A DNA stretch of 36,942 nt from Deltaproteobacteria bacterium (GTDB taxonomy: Bacteria > Myxococcota_A > UBA9160 > SMWR01). The position numbers were made by a program, and so were the translations under genes. Shown in pieces: positions 16,914-25,888 of this stretch (the stretch's first letter is position 1; each line of letters begins with the position of its first letter). Location of the stretch: assembly GCA_019310965.1 (NCBI GenBank), contig JAFDDG010000047.1, positions 1 through 36,942 on the forward strand. The letters run 5' to 3'. Below the pieces are notes generated by a model. That model had not been told where the DNA came from. It did not search any database and saw nothing but the letters and a program-made list of their open reading frames with translations.

Positions 16914-17834
16914 ATGGAACAGCTCGAAGGCAAGGTCGCCGTCGTCACCGGCGGTGCTGGCGGGATCGGCAAGGCGATCGGCGAGGCGTTTCTCGCCGAG
17001 GGGATGAAGGTCGTGCTGGCCGACATCGTGAAAGCGCCGCTCGACGAAGCGGTGAGCGATATCGGATCCGACGACCTGATCGGCGTGGTCACGGACGTCG
17101 CCTCCTACGACTCGCTGTGCGCCACGCGCGACGCGGCCATCGATCGTTTCGGCGCGGTGCACGTCCTCTGCAACAACGCAGCCATCGGAGCCGGCGCCAC
17201 GGGGCACATCTGGGAACATCACATCAATGACTGGGAGTGGTCCATGGACGTCAACGTCCTGGGAATCATCAACGGTCTCAACGCCTTCGTGCCCACCCTG
17301 ATCGCCCAGGACGAGGGACACGTGGTCAACACTTCCTCGGGCAACGGCGGCTTTACCCCGATGGCCGCCACCGGGATCTATCCCGTGACCAAGGCCGCCG
17401 TGGTGACGATCACCGAATGTCTCTGGGGTCAGCTCCGAGATCTCGGTTCGCGCGTCAGCACGTCGATCCTCTTCCCCTCGACACGTTCTCCGGGTGTGAT
17501 GGCGACGGGCATCTGGAACGCCGGCGCGAACCGGCCGGAGCGCTACTTCAGGGGCACGCCGGAGGCGGACTCCGGCGGCCAGGATGCGCTCCAGGATTAT
17601 CTCGATCGCGCACGGAAAGCCGGCCAAGAGGTTCCGATTGCACCGCTCTCCGAGGTGGCCGAACTCTGCGTCGACAGCATCCGTCGCGACAACTTCTGGG
17701 CCACCGTGCCGACGGAGCGACAGACCAACCTGCTCCACGCGCGCCTGAAGTCACAGCTCGAGCAGACGCCGCCCGACTATCTGATCGAAGAGAACCTGAT
17801 GGCAAAGTCCGCTTCGGAGCGCGACGCGGAGTAG
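16914..17834 (+). CDS. Short-chain dehydrogenase/reductase
   Basis: The 306-residue classical SDR has the cofactor turn TGGAGGIG at 12-19 and D36 after the second strand, which favours NAD(H) over NADP(H). It also has NNAAIG at 87-92, N114, S141/S142 (NTSSGNGG) and the catalytic YPVTK with Y156 and K160. A longer C-terminal segment (about residues 190-270, with ATGIWNAGANRPERYF) covers the substrate site and suggests a bulky hydroxy or oxo substrate. AAGGAG lies seven bases before ATG. Relatives are often annotated as hydroxysteroid or cyclohexanol dehydrogenases, but the substrate is not determinable here. The 105-bp gap downstream makes co-transcription with the solute-binding gene possible but unproven. 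Confidence 0.92.
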   Translation: MEQLEGKVAVVTGGAGGIGKAIGEAFLAEGMKVVLADIVKAPLDEAVSDIGSDDLIGVVTDVASYDSLCATRDAAIDRFGAVHVLCNNAAIGAGATGHIWEHHINDWEWSMDVNVLGIINGLNAFVPTLIAQDEGHVVNTSSGNGGFTPMAATGIYPVTKAAVVTITECLWGQLRDLGSRVSTSILFPSTRSPGVMATGIWNAGANRPERYFRGTPEADSGGQDALQDYLDRARKAGQEVPIAPLSEVAELCVDSIRRDNFWATVPTERQTNLLHARLKSQLEQTPPDYLIEENLMAKSASERDAE

Positions 17835-17939
17835 CCTCCAGCCGTTGCCGTTGCAGCGCCCTCGGTCCCAGCCTGGCAGGGGGCGCGGCTGTGCTACACC
17901 CGCCCGCTCGGAACCCTCAGACAGCAAAGGGAATCCGCC

Positions 17940-18746
17940 GTGACCCGTCGACTCCTCATCTTTCTCCTGGGACTCGCCACCCTGGCCGTCCTGCTGCCGA
18001 CGACCAGTGCTGCCGGCGGGCGGCTCGACCGCATCCTCGCGAGCGGCGAGCTGCGCGTGGGGCTCTCGGGCAACCAGCCCCCCCTGAACATGAAGAACAA
18101 GAAGGGCAAGATCATCGGCCTCGAAGTCGACCTGGTGCGCGCACTGGCCAGCTCGATGGAGCTCGAGGTGAAGCTGGTCCAGATGCCGTTCGCCGAGCTG
18201 CTGGGAGCCGTCGCGATGGGCGACGTGGACCTGGTGATCTCGGGCATGACGATCACAGCGGCGCGAAACGCCCGGGTGGCGTTCGTCGGGCCCTACTTGA
18301 TCTCCGGGAAGTCGCTGCTCGCGAAGACCGAGACGCTCACCCAGCTCGACGGCGACGCCGGACTCGACGACGCAAAGCGCAGCTACGCCGCGCTGGCCGG
18401 CTCCACCAGCGCCGAGTTCGTGAAGGCAGTGGCGCCGAAGGCGAAGCTCGTCGCCACCCCGAACTACGACGCCGGCGTAGAGATGGTGATCGACGGCAAG
18501 GTGGACGCGCTGGTCGCGGACTTCCCCATCTGCGAGGTGTCGCTTCTGCGTCACCCGGACGCGGGCCTAGCCACGCCGGTGACGCCCTTCACGGTGGAGC
18601 CCCTGGGCATCGCTCTCCCCGCCGACGACCCGCTGCTGGTTAACCTGATCGACAACTTCCTCACCACGCTGGACGACACCGGCACGCTCACGTTGCTCAA
18701 GGCGCGCTGGTTCTCCTACGGCTCCTGGGTCGAAGAGCTTCCCTAA
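17940..18746 (+). CDS. Periplasmic solute-binding protein (family 3, amino-acid-like)
   Basis: The 268-residue protein starts at GTG with AAAGGG upstream. It has a classic signal peptide TRRLLIFLLGLATLAVLLPT ending TSAAGG. The mature part shows the SBP_bac_3 blocks: LDRILASGELRVGLSGNQPP, GLEVDLVRALASSM, LVISGMTITAARNARVAFVG, YAALAGSTSAEF, and VDALVADFPICE. It should bind an amino acid or similar small polar ligand and deliver it to an ABC permease. No permease or ATPase gene is nearby, so it is an orphan here; it may instead serve as a sensor or scavenging protein. The M48 peptidase gene starts only six bases after its stop, so the two form an operon. Confidence 0.9.
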   Translation: MTRRLLIFLLGLATLAVLLPTTSAAGGRLDRILASGELRVGLSGNQPPLNMKNKKGKIIGLEVDLVRALASSMELEVKLVQMPFAELLGAVAMGDVDLVISGMTITAARNARVAFVGPYLISGKSLLAKTETLTQLDGDAGLDDAKRSYAALAGSTSAEFVKAVAPKAKLVATPNYDAGVEMVIDGKVDALVADFPICEVSLLRHPDAGLATPVTPFTVEPLGIALPADDPLLVNLIDNFLTTLDDTGTLTLLKARWFSYGSWVEELP

Positions 18747-18752
18747 AGCAGC

Positions 18753-20189
18753 ATGACCTCCCGCAGGTTCCCGGCGTTCGCATGCTTCCTGGCCTGTGCC
18801 GTGGCACTCGGCTACGCGGCGTGCTCGAGCTCCCCCAAGAAGGGGTCGAAGAAGCGCGAAGTCCTCTCCACCGAGTACAACGACACCCGCGCCGGGCGCG
18901 AGGCCTCCAAGGCCGTGGCCGTGCAGATGGGACTGGCGGGGGATCCCCGGCTCGACGCCTACGTCAAGGAGATGGGCCGCAAGCTGCTTCGCGGTGTTCC
19001 GCGCCGCTCGTTCCAGTACCAGTTCGAGGTGGTCGACCAGTGGGAGCCCAACGCCTTCGCCCTGCCCGGCGGCTACGTCTACATCGCCCGCGGGCTGTTC
19101 GCGCTGGCCAACACCGAGGATGAGCTCGCCAACGTGGTCGGCCACGAGATCACCCACGCCGCACGCCGCCATGCGGCGGCGCAGCAGGCGCTGGCAGAAC
19201 GCTCCATCCCGCTGGCCATGGGCTCGCAGATCCAGATGGCGGCCTATGGGCGCAACATGGAGCGCGAAGCCGACAAGGGCGGTCAGATCCTGTCGGCCGC
19301 CGCCGGCTACGACCCAATGGGCATGTCCACCTTCCTCACCGACCTGGGAAACGTAGACAAGCTCACGCGCGGCTACTCGCGCATGCCGAGCTTCTTCGAC
19401 ACGCACCCCACCTCGATGGAGCGCGCCGCGGCCAACGCGACCCGCGCCCGGGAGATTCGCTGGCAGCGGGATCCCTCGCTCGGCGACACGCGAGCCTCGC
19501 ACTTGCGCCGAATCGACGGCATGGCGGTGGGGCAACGCCCCGAGGCCGGTCTCTTCTTCGGAGACGACTTCATCCATCCGGACATGAACTTCCGCATTCG
19601 CTTCCCGCGCGGCTGGCACCAGGCCAACCAGAATACCCAGGTGGGCGCCGTGGCCAAGGAGCGCGACGCCATCGTCTTCCTGACGGCCGACCTGCCCGAC
19701 GGCGACCCGCGTCTGATGGCGCAGCTGTGGCTGGAGCGCAACCGCGAAGAGATGCGCCTCGATCTCGACGAGTCGCAGGCCGTCTCGATCGGCGGCATCG
19801 ACTCCTGGCGCATGGAGTTCACCGGCCGCAGCCGCTCGAGCCGCCTCTACGTCATGACGGTCTTCATTCCCTACCAGGGCGCCACGTGGCGCGTCACCGG
19901 CATGGCACCGGCGGGCCGGGCCGACCGCTACAAGGGTCGCATGCTGAGCGTCGCGCGGAGCTTCCGGCCACTCAGCGCGAAAGAGCGCAACGGCGTGAAG
20001 GCGCAGCGACTGCGCGTCGTCAAGGCGCGTGCCGGCGAGGACATCTCCACCCTGAGCAGCCGCACCGCCAACGCCTGGGACCCCGGCACCACCGCCGTCT
20101 ACAACGGCGTCTTCGTAAACCACCGCTTCCAGGAGGGCGACCTGGTGAAGACGGCCCAGGTCGAAGCCTACGTCCCGCGCAAGCGCTGA
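18753..20189 (+). CDS. M48 family metallopeptidase, exported lipoprotein
   Basis: The 478-residue protein has a signal ending GYAACSSS, with Cys24 a probable lipidation site (the -3 residue is Tyr rather than Leu, a weak lipobox). The zinc motif is GHEITH (H131, E132, H135), and E170 in ERExxD supplies the third ligand. The segment WEPNAFALPGGYVYIARGLF is typical of BepA/YfgC- and Ste24-like M48 peptidases, which survey the periplasmic face of the outer membrane. After the peptidase domain (to about 270) comes a beta-rich region with RIRFPRGWHQANQNT, like a PsbP/LpqN-type fold. The C-terminal LRVVKARAGEDISTLSSRTA segment resembles the tail found in many of these proteins. Lipoprotein location and outer-membrane quality control are inferences. 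Confidence 0.9.
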   Translation: MTSRRFPAFACFLACAVALGYAACSSSPKKGSKKREVLSTEYNDTRAGREASKAVAVQMGLAGDPRLDAYVKEMGRKLLRGVPRRSFQYQFEVVDQWEPNAFALPGGYVYIARGLFALANTEDELANVVGHEITHAARRHAAAQQALAERSIPLAMGSQIQMAAYGRNMEREADKGGQILSAAAGYDPMGMSTFLTDLGNVDKLTRGYSRMPSFFDTHPTSMERAAANATRAREIRWQRDPSLGDTRASHLRRIDGMAVGQRPEAGLFFGDDFIHPDMNFRIRFPRGWHQANQNTQVGAVAKERDAIVFLTADLPDGDPRLMAQLWLERNREEMRLDLDESQAVSIGGIDSWRMEFTGRSRSSRLYVMTVFIPYQGATWRVTGMAPAGRADRYKGRMLSVARSFRPLSAKERNGVKAQRLRVVKARAGEDISTLSSRTANAWDPGTTAVYNGVFVNHRFQEGDLVKTAQVEAYVPRKR

Positions 20190-20374
20190 GCCCCCGCCCG
20201 GTTCCTGGTCGACGGAAGCTGCGGGTCGGACCGTGCGGAAACGCAGCTTTTTCCCACCTCCCCGCCTCGTCCACGGCGTACTGGGGACAGCGGTCGCGCA
20301 CTTCCCCGGGCTCGATCCGGGCCGCGAGGCGCGCCAGGGCCCTGCCTACCGTACCCTTCGCAGAGGCCGTACAG

Positions 20375-20692
20375 ATGGAAGAAGTCCGTACCCGTTTCTC
20401 CGTGGGCGATGTGATCGAGCACAGGCTCTTTGGCTACCGCGGCGTAGTGCTGGACGTGGATCCCGCCTTCCAGCTTTCCGACGAGTGGTACGCAAAGATG
20501 GCCCGCAGCCGGCCGCCCAGGGATGCGCCCTGGTACCACGTGCTGGTCGAGGATTCCGACGCCCCGCGCTACGTCGCGGAGCAAAACCTTCGGCCCGATC
20601 CGAGCGGTGCGAAGATCCGCAACCCGCTGCTCGGGGACCACTTCGCCAGCTTCGTCGACGGGCGCTACACCGCGATCACCCGGAGCAACTAG
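20375..20692 (+). CDS. hspQ: HspQ-like protein (YccV/hemimethylated-DNA-binding family)
   Basis: The 105-residue product has the block order of E. coli HspQ: FSVGDVIEHRLFGYRGVVLDVDPAFQLSD, then APWYHVLVED and RYVAEQNL. HspQ modulates Lon activity and DnaA turnover under heat stress, and the domain was first described as binding hemimethylated DNA. The start at 20375 has GAGG eight bases upstream and lies at the beginning of the conserved domain. An open frame continues upstream but antisense to the conserved M48 region, so I discarded that extension. The TAG stop (20690-20692) lies within the left arm of the palindromic element that follows. Confidence 0.88.
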   Translation: MEEVRTRFSVGDVIEHRLFGYRGVVLDVDPAFQLSDEWYAKMARSRPPRDAPWYHVLVEDSDAPRYVAEQNLRPDPSGAKIRNPLLGDHFASFVDGRYTAITRSN

Positions 20693-20801
20693 GAGCCTGA
20701 CCCAAGACTGGCGTGGGAAGCTCCAGGCGCCGAGACGCAACGCAGCCAGCGGTGATGCGTCGGCGTCTGGGCGTCGCGCCAGTCTTGGGTCAGGCTCCTA
20801 G
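20689..20801. repeat. 113-bp palindromic element spanning both convergent stop codons
   Basis: The outer arms 20689-20713 and 20777-20801 are perfect 25-bp reverse complements, starting CTAGGAGCCTGACCC. A second, imperfect inner stem pairs CCAGGCGCCGAGACGCA (about 20723-20739) with its near complement (about 20755-20770). The whole unit would fold into a long hairpin in DNA or RNA. The left end contains the TAG of hspQ and the right end the TAG (reverse strand, 20798-20800) of the fatty acyl-CoA reductase, because both ends are CTAG. There is no T-run, so it is not a standard intrinsic terminator. It may be a MITE- or REP-like unit that serves as a bidirectional terminator. Confidence 0.85.
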
Positions 20802-22171
20802 CCCCGGGGCAGCTGAGCGGAAGCCACCGCCTCGCGTTTCGCACACGGGCGGCGCCGACGCCTGGGCGCGAGCAGATTGCGGTGCACCCCGTCACAAATG
20901 GTGTCGACATAGTCCGCCGGATCGAAGTCGCTTTCGAGCGGAAGCGAAGAGCGGAAGTCGAAGCTGCTGTGAGTGAAATAGGGAAACTCCGAAAGCAGAC
21001 TGTCGCGACGATCGGCCATGCGGCGCGTCGCGCGCACGGCGCCGTCCTGCCCGCGCGCCCTGTGCCAGCTGGACGCCAGGGCGGTCGGTAGCCGGTGGCG
21101 CAGCGCGTCCTCTACCCAGAAGCGCGCCCGGTTCGAACCCACATACCCCAGCCGAGGGCCGCCGGAGACGGGATTCTCCTCGAAGAAGCCGACGATGCGG
21201 TCGCGGCAGAGATCGATCGACGGCGAATGCATCGGGCCCGCCGTCGCGTGGCGAATCGCAACCCCGTCCCCCATCCGGGGCGGATCGAAGACACAGTCCA
21301 CCACCCTGCGCGCGACATCATCGCAGGGAACCAGGTCCACGAGCGCGCTCGGCTCACCGTACAGCGCGCGGAGATGGCCCGAGCCGAGCAACATCACGAC
21401 GCCCGCAAAGGCGGCCGTGCTGTCGATCCAACCGGGCTCGGGCGTGCGCCGGCTGGCCGAGATGATGCTGGGCCGCAGCAGGGTGAGCGGGATGCCACCG
21501 GCGCGGCGAGTGAGCAGATGCTCCGCCAGGCACTTCGTCAGGGTGTAGGTGTTTGGATGACCCGACTCCTTCAAGAGGGACGCTTCATCGACCGCCCCTT
21601 CGAGGATCGCGTCGTACAAGTCGTCGGCGTCCCACGGCAGGGACGCCAGCTCTTCATCGACCGGATGCAGTCCACTGCCGGAATGCGGCGTCGAGTAGGC
21701 CGTCGAGACACTGACCATCGCCTCGACATCGCAATCCCGCGCCAGCTCGAGGGTGTGAAGTGCCGCGGTCACGTTGGCGGCCAACGCCTCCTGGATCGGC
21801 AGAGCGAACTCGACGGAGGCCGCGCAGTGCACGACGTGGGTGATCTGACCGACCAGCTCGCTCCGCACGTCGGGTGCGATGCCCGCGAGCGGCTTCGAGA
21901 GATCGCTGCAGACGACGCGAATGTCTTCGGTCCAGCCATCGGAATGTGCGTCGAGCGCGGGAGACTCCGCCACTTCGCGCCGGAACCGACCTCTGGCCGC
22001 TTCGTCGTCCGGCGCGCGCACCGTGACGACGACACGCTCGATCCCGAGCTCGCCGCGGCGACGCAGCAACTCGTCCAGCACGACCTTGCCGAGGAAACCC
22101 GTCACGCCGGTCAGGAGGACCCCGCGTCCCGCTGCACGGCTCGAATCGCCAACCTCGGTCAATTCGAGCAT
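20798..22171 (-). CDS. Fatty acyl-CoA reductase-like (FAR, NAD_binding_4)
   Basis: The 457-residue protein is an extended SDR of the male-sterility/FAR type. It has the nucleotide turn TGVTGFLG at 21-28, HCAASVEF at 115-122, VSVSTAY at 153-159 and YTLTK with catalytic Y209 and K213. LTLLRPSIISAS then opens the substrate domain. A C-terminal sterile-like region follows, ending with a basic tail (APRRRRRPCAKRE). FAR enzymes reduce acyl-CoA with NADPH to fatty alcohol. The start codon lies inside the end of the alkyl-DHAP synthase gene (13-nt overlap), so translation is coupled and the alcohol is likely the alkyl donor for that enzyme. An aldehyde-forming or 3-beta-HSD-like role is the main alternative. 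The stop falls in the palindrome. Confidence 0.85.
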   Translation of the reverse strand: MLELTEVGDSSRAAGRGVLLTGVTGFLGKVVLDELLRRRGELGIERVVVTVRAPDDEAARGRFRREVAESPALDAHSDGWTEDIRVVCSDLSKPLAGIAPDVRSELVGQITHVVHCAASVEFALPIQEALAANVTAALHTLELARDCDVEAMVSVSTAYSTPHSGSGLHPVDEELASLPWDADDLYDAILEGAVDEASLLKESGHPNTYTLTKCLAEHLLTRRAGGIPLTLLRPSIISASRRTPEPGWIDSTAAFAGVVMLLGSGHLRALYGEPSALVDLVPCDDVARRVVDCVFDPPRMGDGVAIRHATAGPMHSPSIDLCRDRIVGFFEENPVSGGPRLGYVGSNRARFWVEDALRHRLPTALASSWHRARGQDGAVRATRRMADRRDSLLSEFPYFTHSSFDFRSSLPLESDFDPADYVDTICDGVHRNLLAPRRRRRPCAKREAVASAQLPRG

Positions 22172-23955
22172 CCGAAGATGTCATCGGGATCGAGGGCTCG
22201 CTTCATGTCACGTCGCCAGCTCAAGGCCGTGTCGGACAGAACCTGGGGCAGAAATCGCTGCCGCAGCTTGCCGATCCCGTGATGATGGGAGAGAGAGCCG
22301 CCGGCACGCAAGATCTCGTCGCGCGCCACGCGTTCCATCTGAGCATAGACGTCGCTCGCCCGGTCGACACCCTTGTGGTAATAGCCGAAGTAGAAGTAGA
22401 CACACACGCCCGTGTCGTATAGCTGAGTGACGCGCGCACTGACGAAGGGCTTCCCGGGCAAGTTGCGCTTCGCGTGTTCTTGCCACAGCCGCTGCTTCAC
22501 GTTCTCGACGAGGGGGACCACGTTGCTCCACGCGACCGACGTCTCGAACGACTCGGCCAACACGCTGTGCTCGAGCATGAAGTCGCGGATGTAGGCAATG
22601 CTGAAGGTGAGCTGGTAGCCCCGTCGACCGTTCTCGGCACCGGACTTCATGCCGCCATGGCGTGCAGCGATCGCATGGATGGTCCGCTCCTGGCGCCTGA
22701 TCTCCTCGGCCGTGCCCTCGAAGAGCAGCGTGCATGCGACCATCCGATCCTTGTCGAAACCCTTGAGCCCGAGAACCACGAGCTTCTCGAGTCGACTCTT
22801 CAGAGCCGCCAGCCCGACCTTTCGAGGCTTCAGGGCCTGACCGAACTGGAATTGGAAATTGTCCATCAGCCGGATGCTGGCCGGCAGGTCACGGGACTCC
22901 TGCGCCTCGCGAAGAAAGGCAACGCCGGCTGCAAAATCGTGGAACAGGACCGAACCGTATTTTTGCGCCGCAGGGAGCGGAAAGATCTTCACATCGGCGC
23001 GGGTCACGATGCCGAGCCGACCCTCCGAACCGATCATCCAGCGGGCCGGATCGCCTCCCACCGATTCGCGAGGCGGCGCTTCCTGGCGGGTGAGAACACC
23101 GCCCGCCGTCACCGCCGTCACGCCCAGCACGATGTCCTCGATGTTCCCGTAGCGGTTCTTCTTCATTCCGCTGGCATGGGTGGCCACCCAGCCGCCCATC
23201 GTCGAGAACTCGTAGCTGTCGGGCTCGTGGCCCAGAGTGAAGCCGTGGCGGCCGAGCTGCTCGTCGATCTCGCGGCCGTTGGCCCCCGCCTGGATGCATG
23301 CCATGCGGTTCTCGGGATCGATCCAGAGCACGCGATTCATGCGCCGCATATCGACCGAGGCGATCGTACGCAATTCTTCGCGAGGGCAGCGCAGCGCGTC
23401 GCTCACATTGGTCCCGGCGCCGTAGGGAATCAAGCAGACGCGATGGAGCCCGGCGAGATCGACGAGGATCCGAACCTCGTCGTCGCTCTCGGGCTGAACC
23501 ACCAGGTCCGGCACGCGCTCCAGACGCCCATACTTGATGGCCCACATGTCTTCCTGGGTGTGGCCGTGACCGTGTCGCAGGCGAACATGGGGATCGGTCT
23601 GGATCTGGTCCGACCGGAAATGTCGCACGAGATCGTTCTCGAAGCCCTCGTTCGGTTTCCGATCGGGCAGATGCGTCGGATAGCCGGACTCGTGGATGTC
23701 GAACGGCTCGAGAGGGGCATCGATCGTCTCGCGAGCCCAGGGCAGGAAGTCGGCCAACACCTGACCGGAGATGGGGTAACGCGAACCGGTGAAGGTGACG
23801 TCGCCGTCGTCGTTCACCTCGAAGCCGCTATCGGTGAACCCCCAGACATCGAGACTCTCGGCCCCAGCGGAATCGGGGGTGGGCGGCTCGGGGATGATCC
23901 GGTTCTGCGTCTCGGCACGAGCCGCAGCGACGGGAGCCGCATTCTCCGTGGACAT
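22159..23955 (-). CDS. Alkyldihydroxyacetonephosphate synthase (AGPS/ADPS) homologue
   Basis: The 598-residue flavoprotein matches eukaryotic AGPS block by block: WGFTDSGFEVN, FTGSRYPISG, ERVPDLVVQP, the FAD loop IPYGAGTNVS (176-185), GHEPDSYEFSTMGGWVATHA and ASGMKKNRYGNIED (261-274). KYGSVLF, ASIRLMDNFQFQFGQALKP and SLSHHHGIGKLR follow. Residues aligning with AGPS catalytic or flavin sites are R362 (in ASIRLMDN), the YFYF block at 520-523, and H557-H559. The enzyme swaps the acyl chain of acyl-DHAP for a fatty alcohol and forms the ether bond. GGAGG is five bases before ATG. It overlaps the FAR gene and lies 116 bp after the acyl-CoA synthetase. An N-terminal peroxisomal signal is of course absent. 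Confidence 0.93.
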   Translation of the reverse strand: MSTENAAPVAAARAETQNRIIPEPPTPDSAGAESLDVWGFTDSGFEVNDDGDVTFTGSRYPISGQVLADFLPWARETIDAPLEPFDIHESGYPTHLPDRKPNEGFENDLVRHFRSDQIQTDPHVRLRHGHGHTQEDMWAIKYGRLERVPDLVVQPESDDEVRILVDLAGLHRVCLIPYGAGTNVSDALRCPREELRTIASVDMRRMNRVLWIDPENRMACIQAGANGREIDEQLGRHGFTLGHEPDSYEFSTMGGWVATHASGMKKNRYGNIEDIVLGVTAVTAGGVLTRQEAPPRESVGGDPARWMIGSEGRLGIVTRADVKIFPLPAAQKYGSVLFHDFAAGVAFLREAQESRDLPASIRLMDNFQFQFGQALKPRKVGLAALKSRLEKLVVLGLKGFDKDRMVACTLLFEGTAEEIRRQERTIHAIAARHGGMKSGAENGRRGYQLTFSIAYIRDFMLEHSVLAESFETSVAWSNVVPLVENVKQRLWQEHAKRNLPGKPFVSARVTQLYDTGVCVYFYFGYYHKGVDRASDVYAQMERVARDEILRAGGSLSHHHGIGKLRQRFLPQVLSDTALSWRRDMKRALDPDDIFGCSN

Positions 23956-24071
23956 GGGTACCTCCCCCTCCCGCCGGTCTCCCGATGGCGGCGTGACTAC
24001 CGGTTACCAGCGCCCGCGAGTCCGGTCAAGCAACCCCACCGCAATCACGACCGGTGATCGCCGCGCAGCGA

Positions 24072-25625
24072 TCACGACACGATCTTCGAGTCCGACTTGC
24101 CCCAGTAGCGGTCGCGCAGGAGGCGCTTGTAGAGCTTTCCGGTTGGAAGCCGCGGCAGCTCGTCTGCGAAGTCGACGGAACGCGGACACTTGTAGTGGGC
24201 GATGTGTTCTCGGCAGAAGTCGAGGAGCTTCTCCCCCAGCTCGGGCGAGCCCTCCTGACCATCGTCGAGCTGCACGACGGCCTTGACCTCCTCGCCGAAG
24301 TCCTCGTTGGGAACACCGATCACCGCGACGTCGACTACCTGCGGGTGGGTGACCAGCAGATTCTCGATTTCGGCCGGGTAGATGTTCACGCCGCCGGAGA
24401 TGATCATGAAGGTCTTGCGGTCGGTGAGATAGAGAAAGCCCTCCTCGTCCAGATGGCCCACGTCACCGAGCGCTGACCAGTTCTCGTGCTCCGGGTGTTG
24501 CGCGGAGCGCGTCTTCTCGTCGTCCCCGTGGTAGCGGAAGGACAATTGCGGCAGCTCGAAGTAGATGAGGCCGTCTTCGCCAACGGGGAGGTCCTTGCCC
24601 TCGTCGTCGCAGATGTGGGGGGTACCCAGCACCGGCCTGCCGACGGAGCCCTCGTGCGCAAGCCAATCTTCGGAGTTGATGTAGGTGAATCCGTTGACTT
24701 CGGTTCCGGCGTAGTACTCGGCCAGGATCGGCCCCCACCAGCCGATCATCTCCCGCTTCACCTTGGGAGGACAGGGGGCCGCAGCGTGGATGGCAACCCG
24801 ATGGCTCGAGAGATCGTTGCGTACGCGGTCCTGCTCGGCGAGCTTCAGCATGCGGCTGAACATGGTCGGCACCCACTGGCTGTGCGTGACGCGAAAGGCT
24901 TCGATGCAGCGCAGCGCCTCGCGTGCGTCGAACTGCTCCATCACCACGACGGTGCCGCCCAGGCTCTGCAGCGCGGTGCCGAATCCGAGGGGGGCGGAGT
25001 GGTACAGGGGCGCCGGAGACAGGTAGACCGAATCCTCCTCCATCTGAAACAGCCCGGAAAACAGCTGCGACATCGGCTGCTCGTCGTCGATCGTCGCATC
25101 CTGGAGCGGCCGGACAATGCCCTTGGGCTTGCCCGTCGTCCCCGAGCTGTAGAGCATCGTGTCTCCCCGCCAGGGCTTGTCGAGGGGCCGATTCGGAAAG
25201 GCCGCGATCGCCTCCTCGTAGCTGTCGAACCCCTCCCTCGGGCCGTCGACCATGAGTCGCACGGAACAGCGGGGAATCATCGGAAGGACGGCCCCGGCGA
25301 CGTCAGCGAGGGCCGAAGAGGTGACGAGCACCCGCGCGCCACTATCGTCGACGATGAAGGCCACCTCCTCCGCACTCAAGAAGCGGTTCACCGTGGTGAT
25401 GTAGAGCCCCGAGCGCATCGCGGCCCAGTAGACCTCGAAGTAGCGCGCGTGGTTCTCCATGAAGAGGGCCACGTGATCGCCGCGGCGCAGCCCGACATCC
25501 CACATGAACTGCGCGAGCCGGTTCGAGCGATCGTCAAGCTCGCCAAAGGTGACGACCTCACCGCTGCTCGCCATGATGTGGGCGGCCTTGTCGGGAAACT
25601 TCTCAGCGTGGCGTCCAGGGTGCAT
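24072..25625 (-). CDS. Acyl-CoA synthetase (AMP-forming)
   Basis: The 517-residue ANL-superfamily enzyme has the phosphate loop YSSGTTGKPKG (159-169), EYYAGTEVNGF in the A5 position, and GDVGHLDEEGFLYLTDRK (A7/A8 region, with ISGGVNIYPAEIE). It ends with PTGKLYKRLL, whose lysine is the adenylation catalytic residue. It should activate a carboxylate, probably a medium or long fatty acid, as the CoA thioester. It is the first gene of the minus-strand group with AGPS and FAR, so it could supply acyl-CoA for reduction. Chain length is not predictable; it resembles the FadD4-type branch in actinobacteria. Start ATG 25625 has GAGGGAAG upstream. A 263-bp spacer with no visible gene separates it from the MFS gene. 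Confidence 0.92.
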   Translation of the reverse strand: MHPGRHAEKFPDKAAHIMASSGEVVTFGELDDRSNRLAQFMWDVGLRRGDHVALFMENHARYFEVYWAAMRSGLYITTVNRFLSAEEVAFIVDDSGARVLVTSSALADVAGAVLPMIPRCSVRLMVDGPREGFDSYEEAIAAFPNRPLDKPWRGDTMLYSSGTTGKPKGIVRPLQDATIDDEQPMSQLFSGLFQMEEDSVYLSPAPLYHSAPLGFGTALQSLGGTVVVMEQFDAREALRCIEAFRVTHSQWVPTMFSRMLKLAEQDRVRNDLSSHRVAIHAAAPCPPKVKREMIGWWGPILAEYYAGTEVNGFTYINSEDWLAHEGSVGRPVLGTPHICDDEGKDLPVGEDGLIYFELPQLSFRYHGDDEKTRSAQHPEHENWSALGDVGHLDEEGFLYLTDRKTFMIISGGVNIYPAEIENLLVTHPQVVDVAVIGVPNEDFGEEVKAVVQLDDGQEGSPELGEKLLDFCREHIAHYKCPRSVDFADELPRLPTGKLYKRLLRDRYWGKSDSKIVS

Positions 25626-25888
25626 CGGATGAGACTTCCCTCGCCTGTTGCTAGAGGACGATCTCGGCCCGCACCTTCAAGAAGCCCCGCACCCGCCGTC
25701 CCGGATCAGCATATCCGTGACTGGCGAGATCTTCCACGCCTGGAGCCGCTCGACCCTTCGCTCGCGCGGACCCGAAACCCGCCGATGGAAGGCGACAGCA
25801 CACCCTCTGGCGGAAACCGACACGAATCGAGGTCATCCCCATGACACGGGTCCCGATAGGTGCGCGGTCGAAGTCGAGACCCGCGGGC

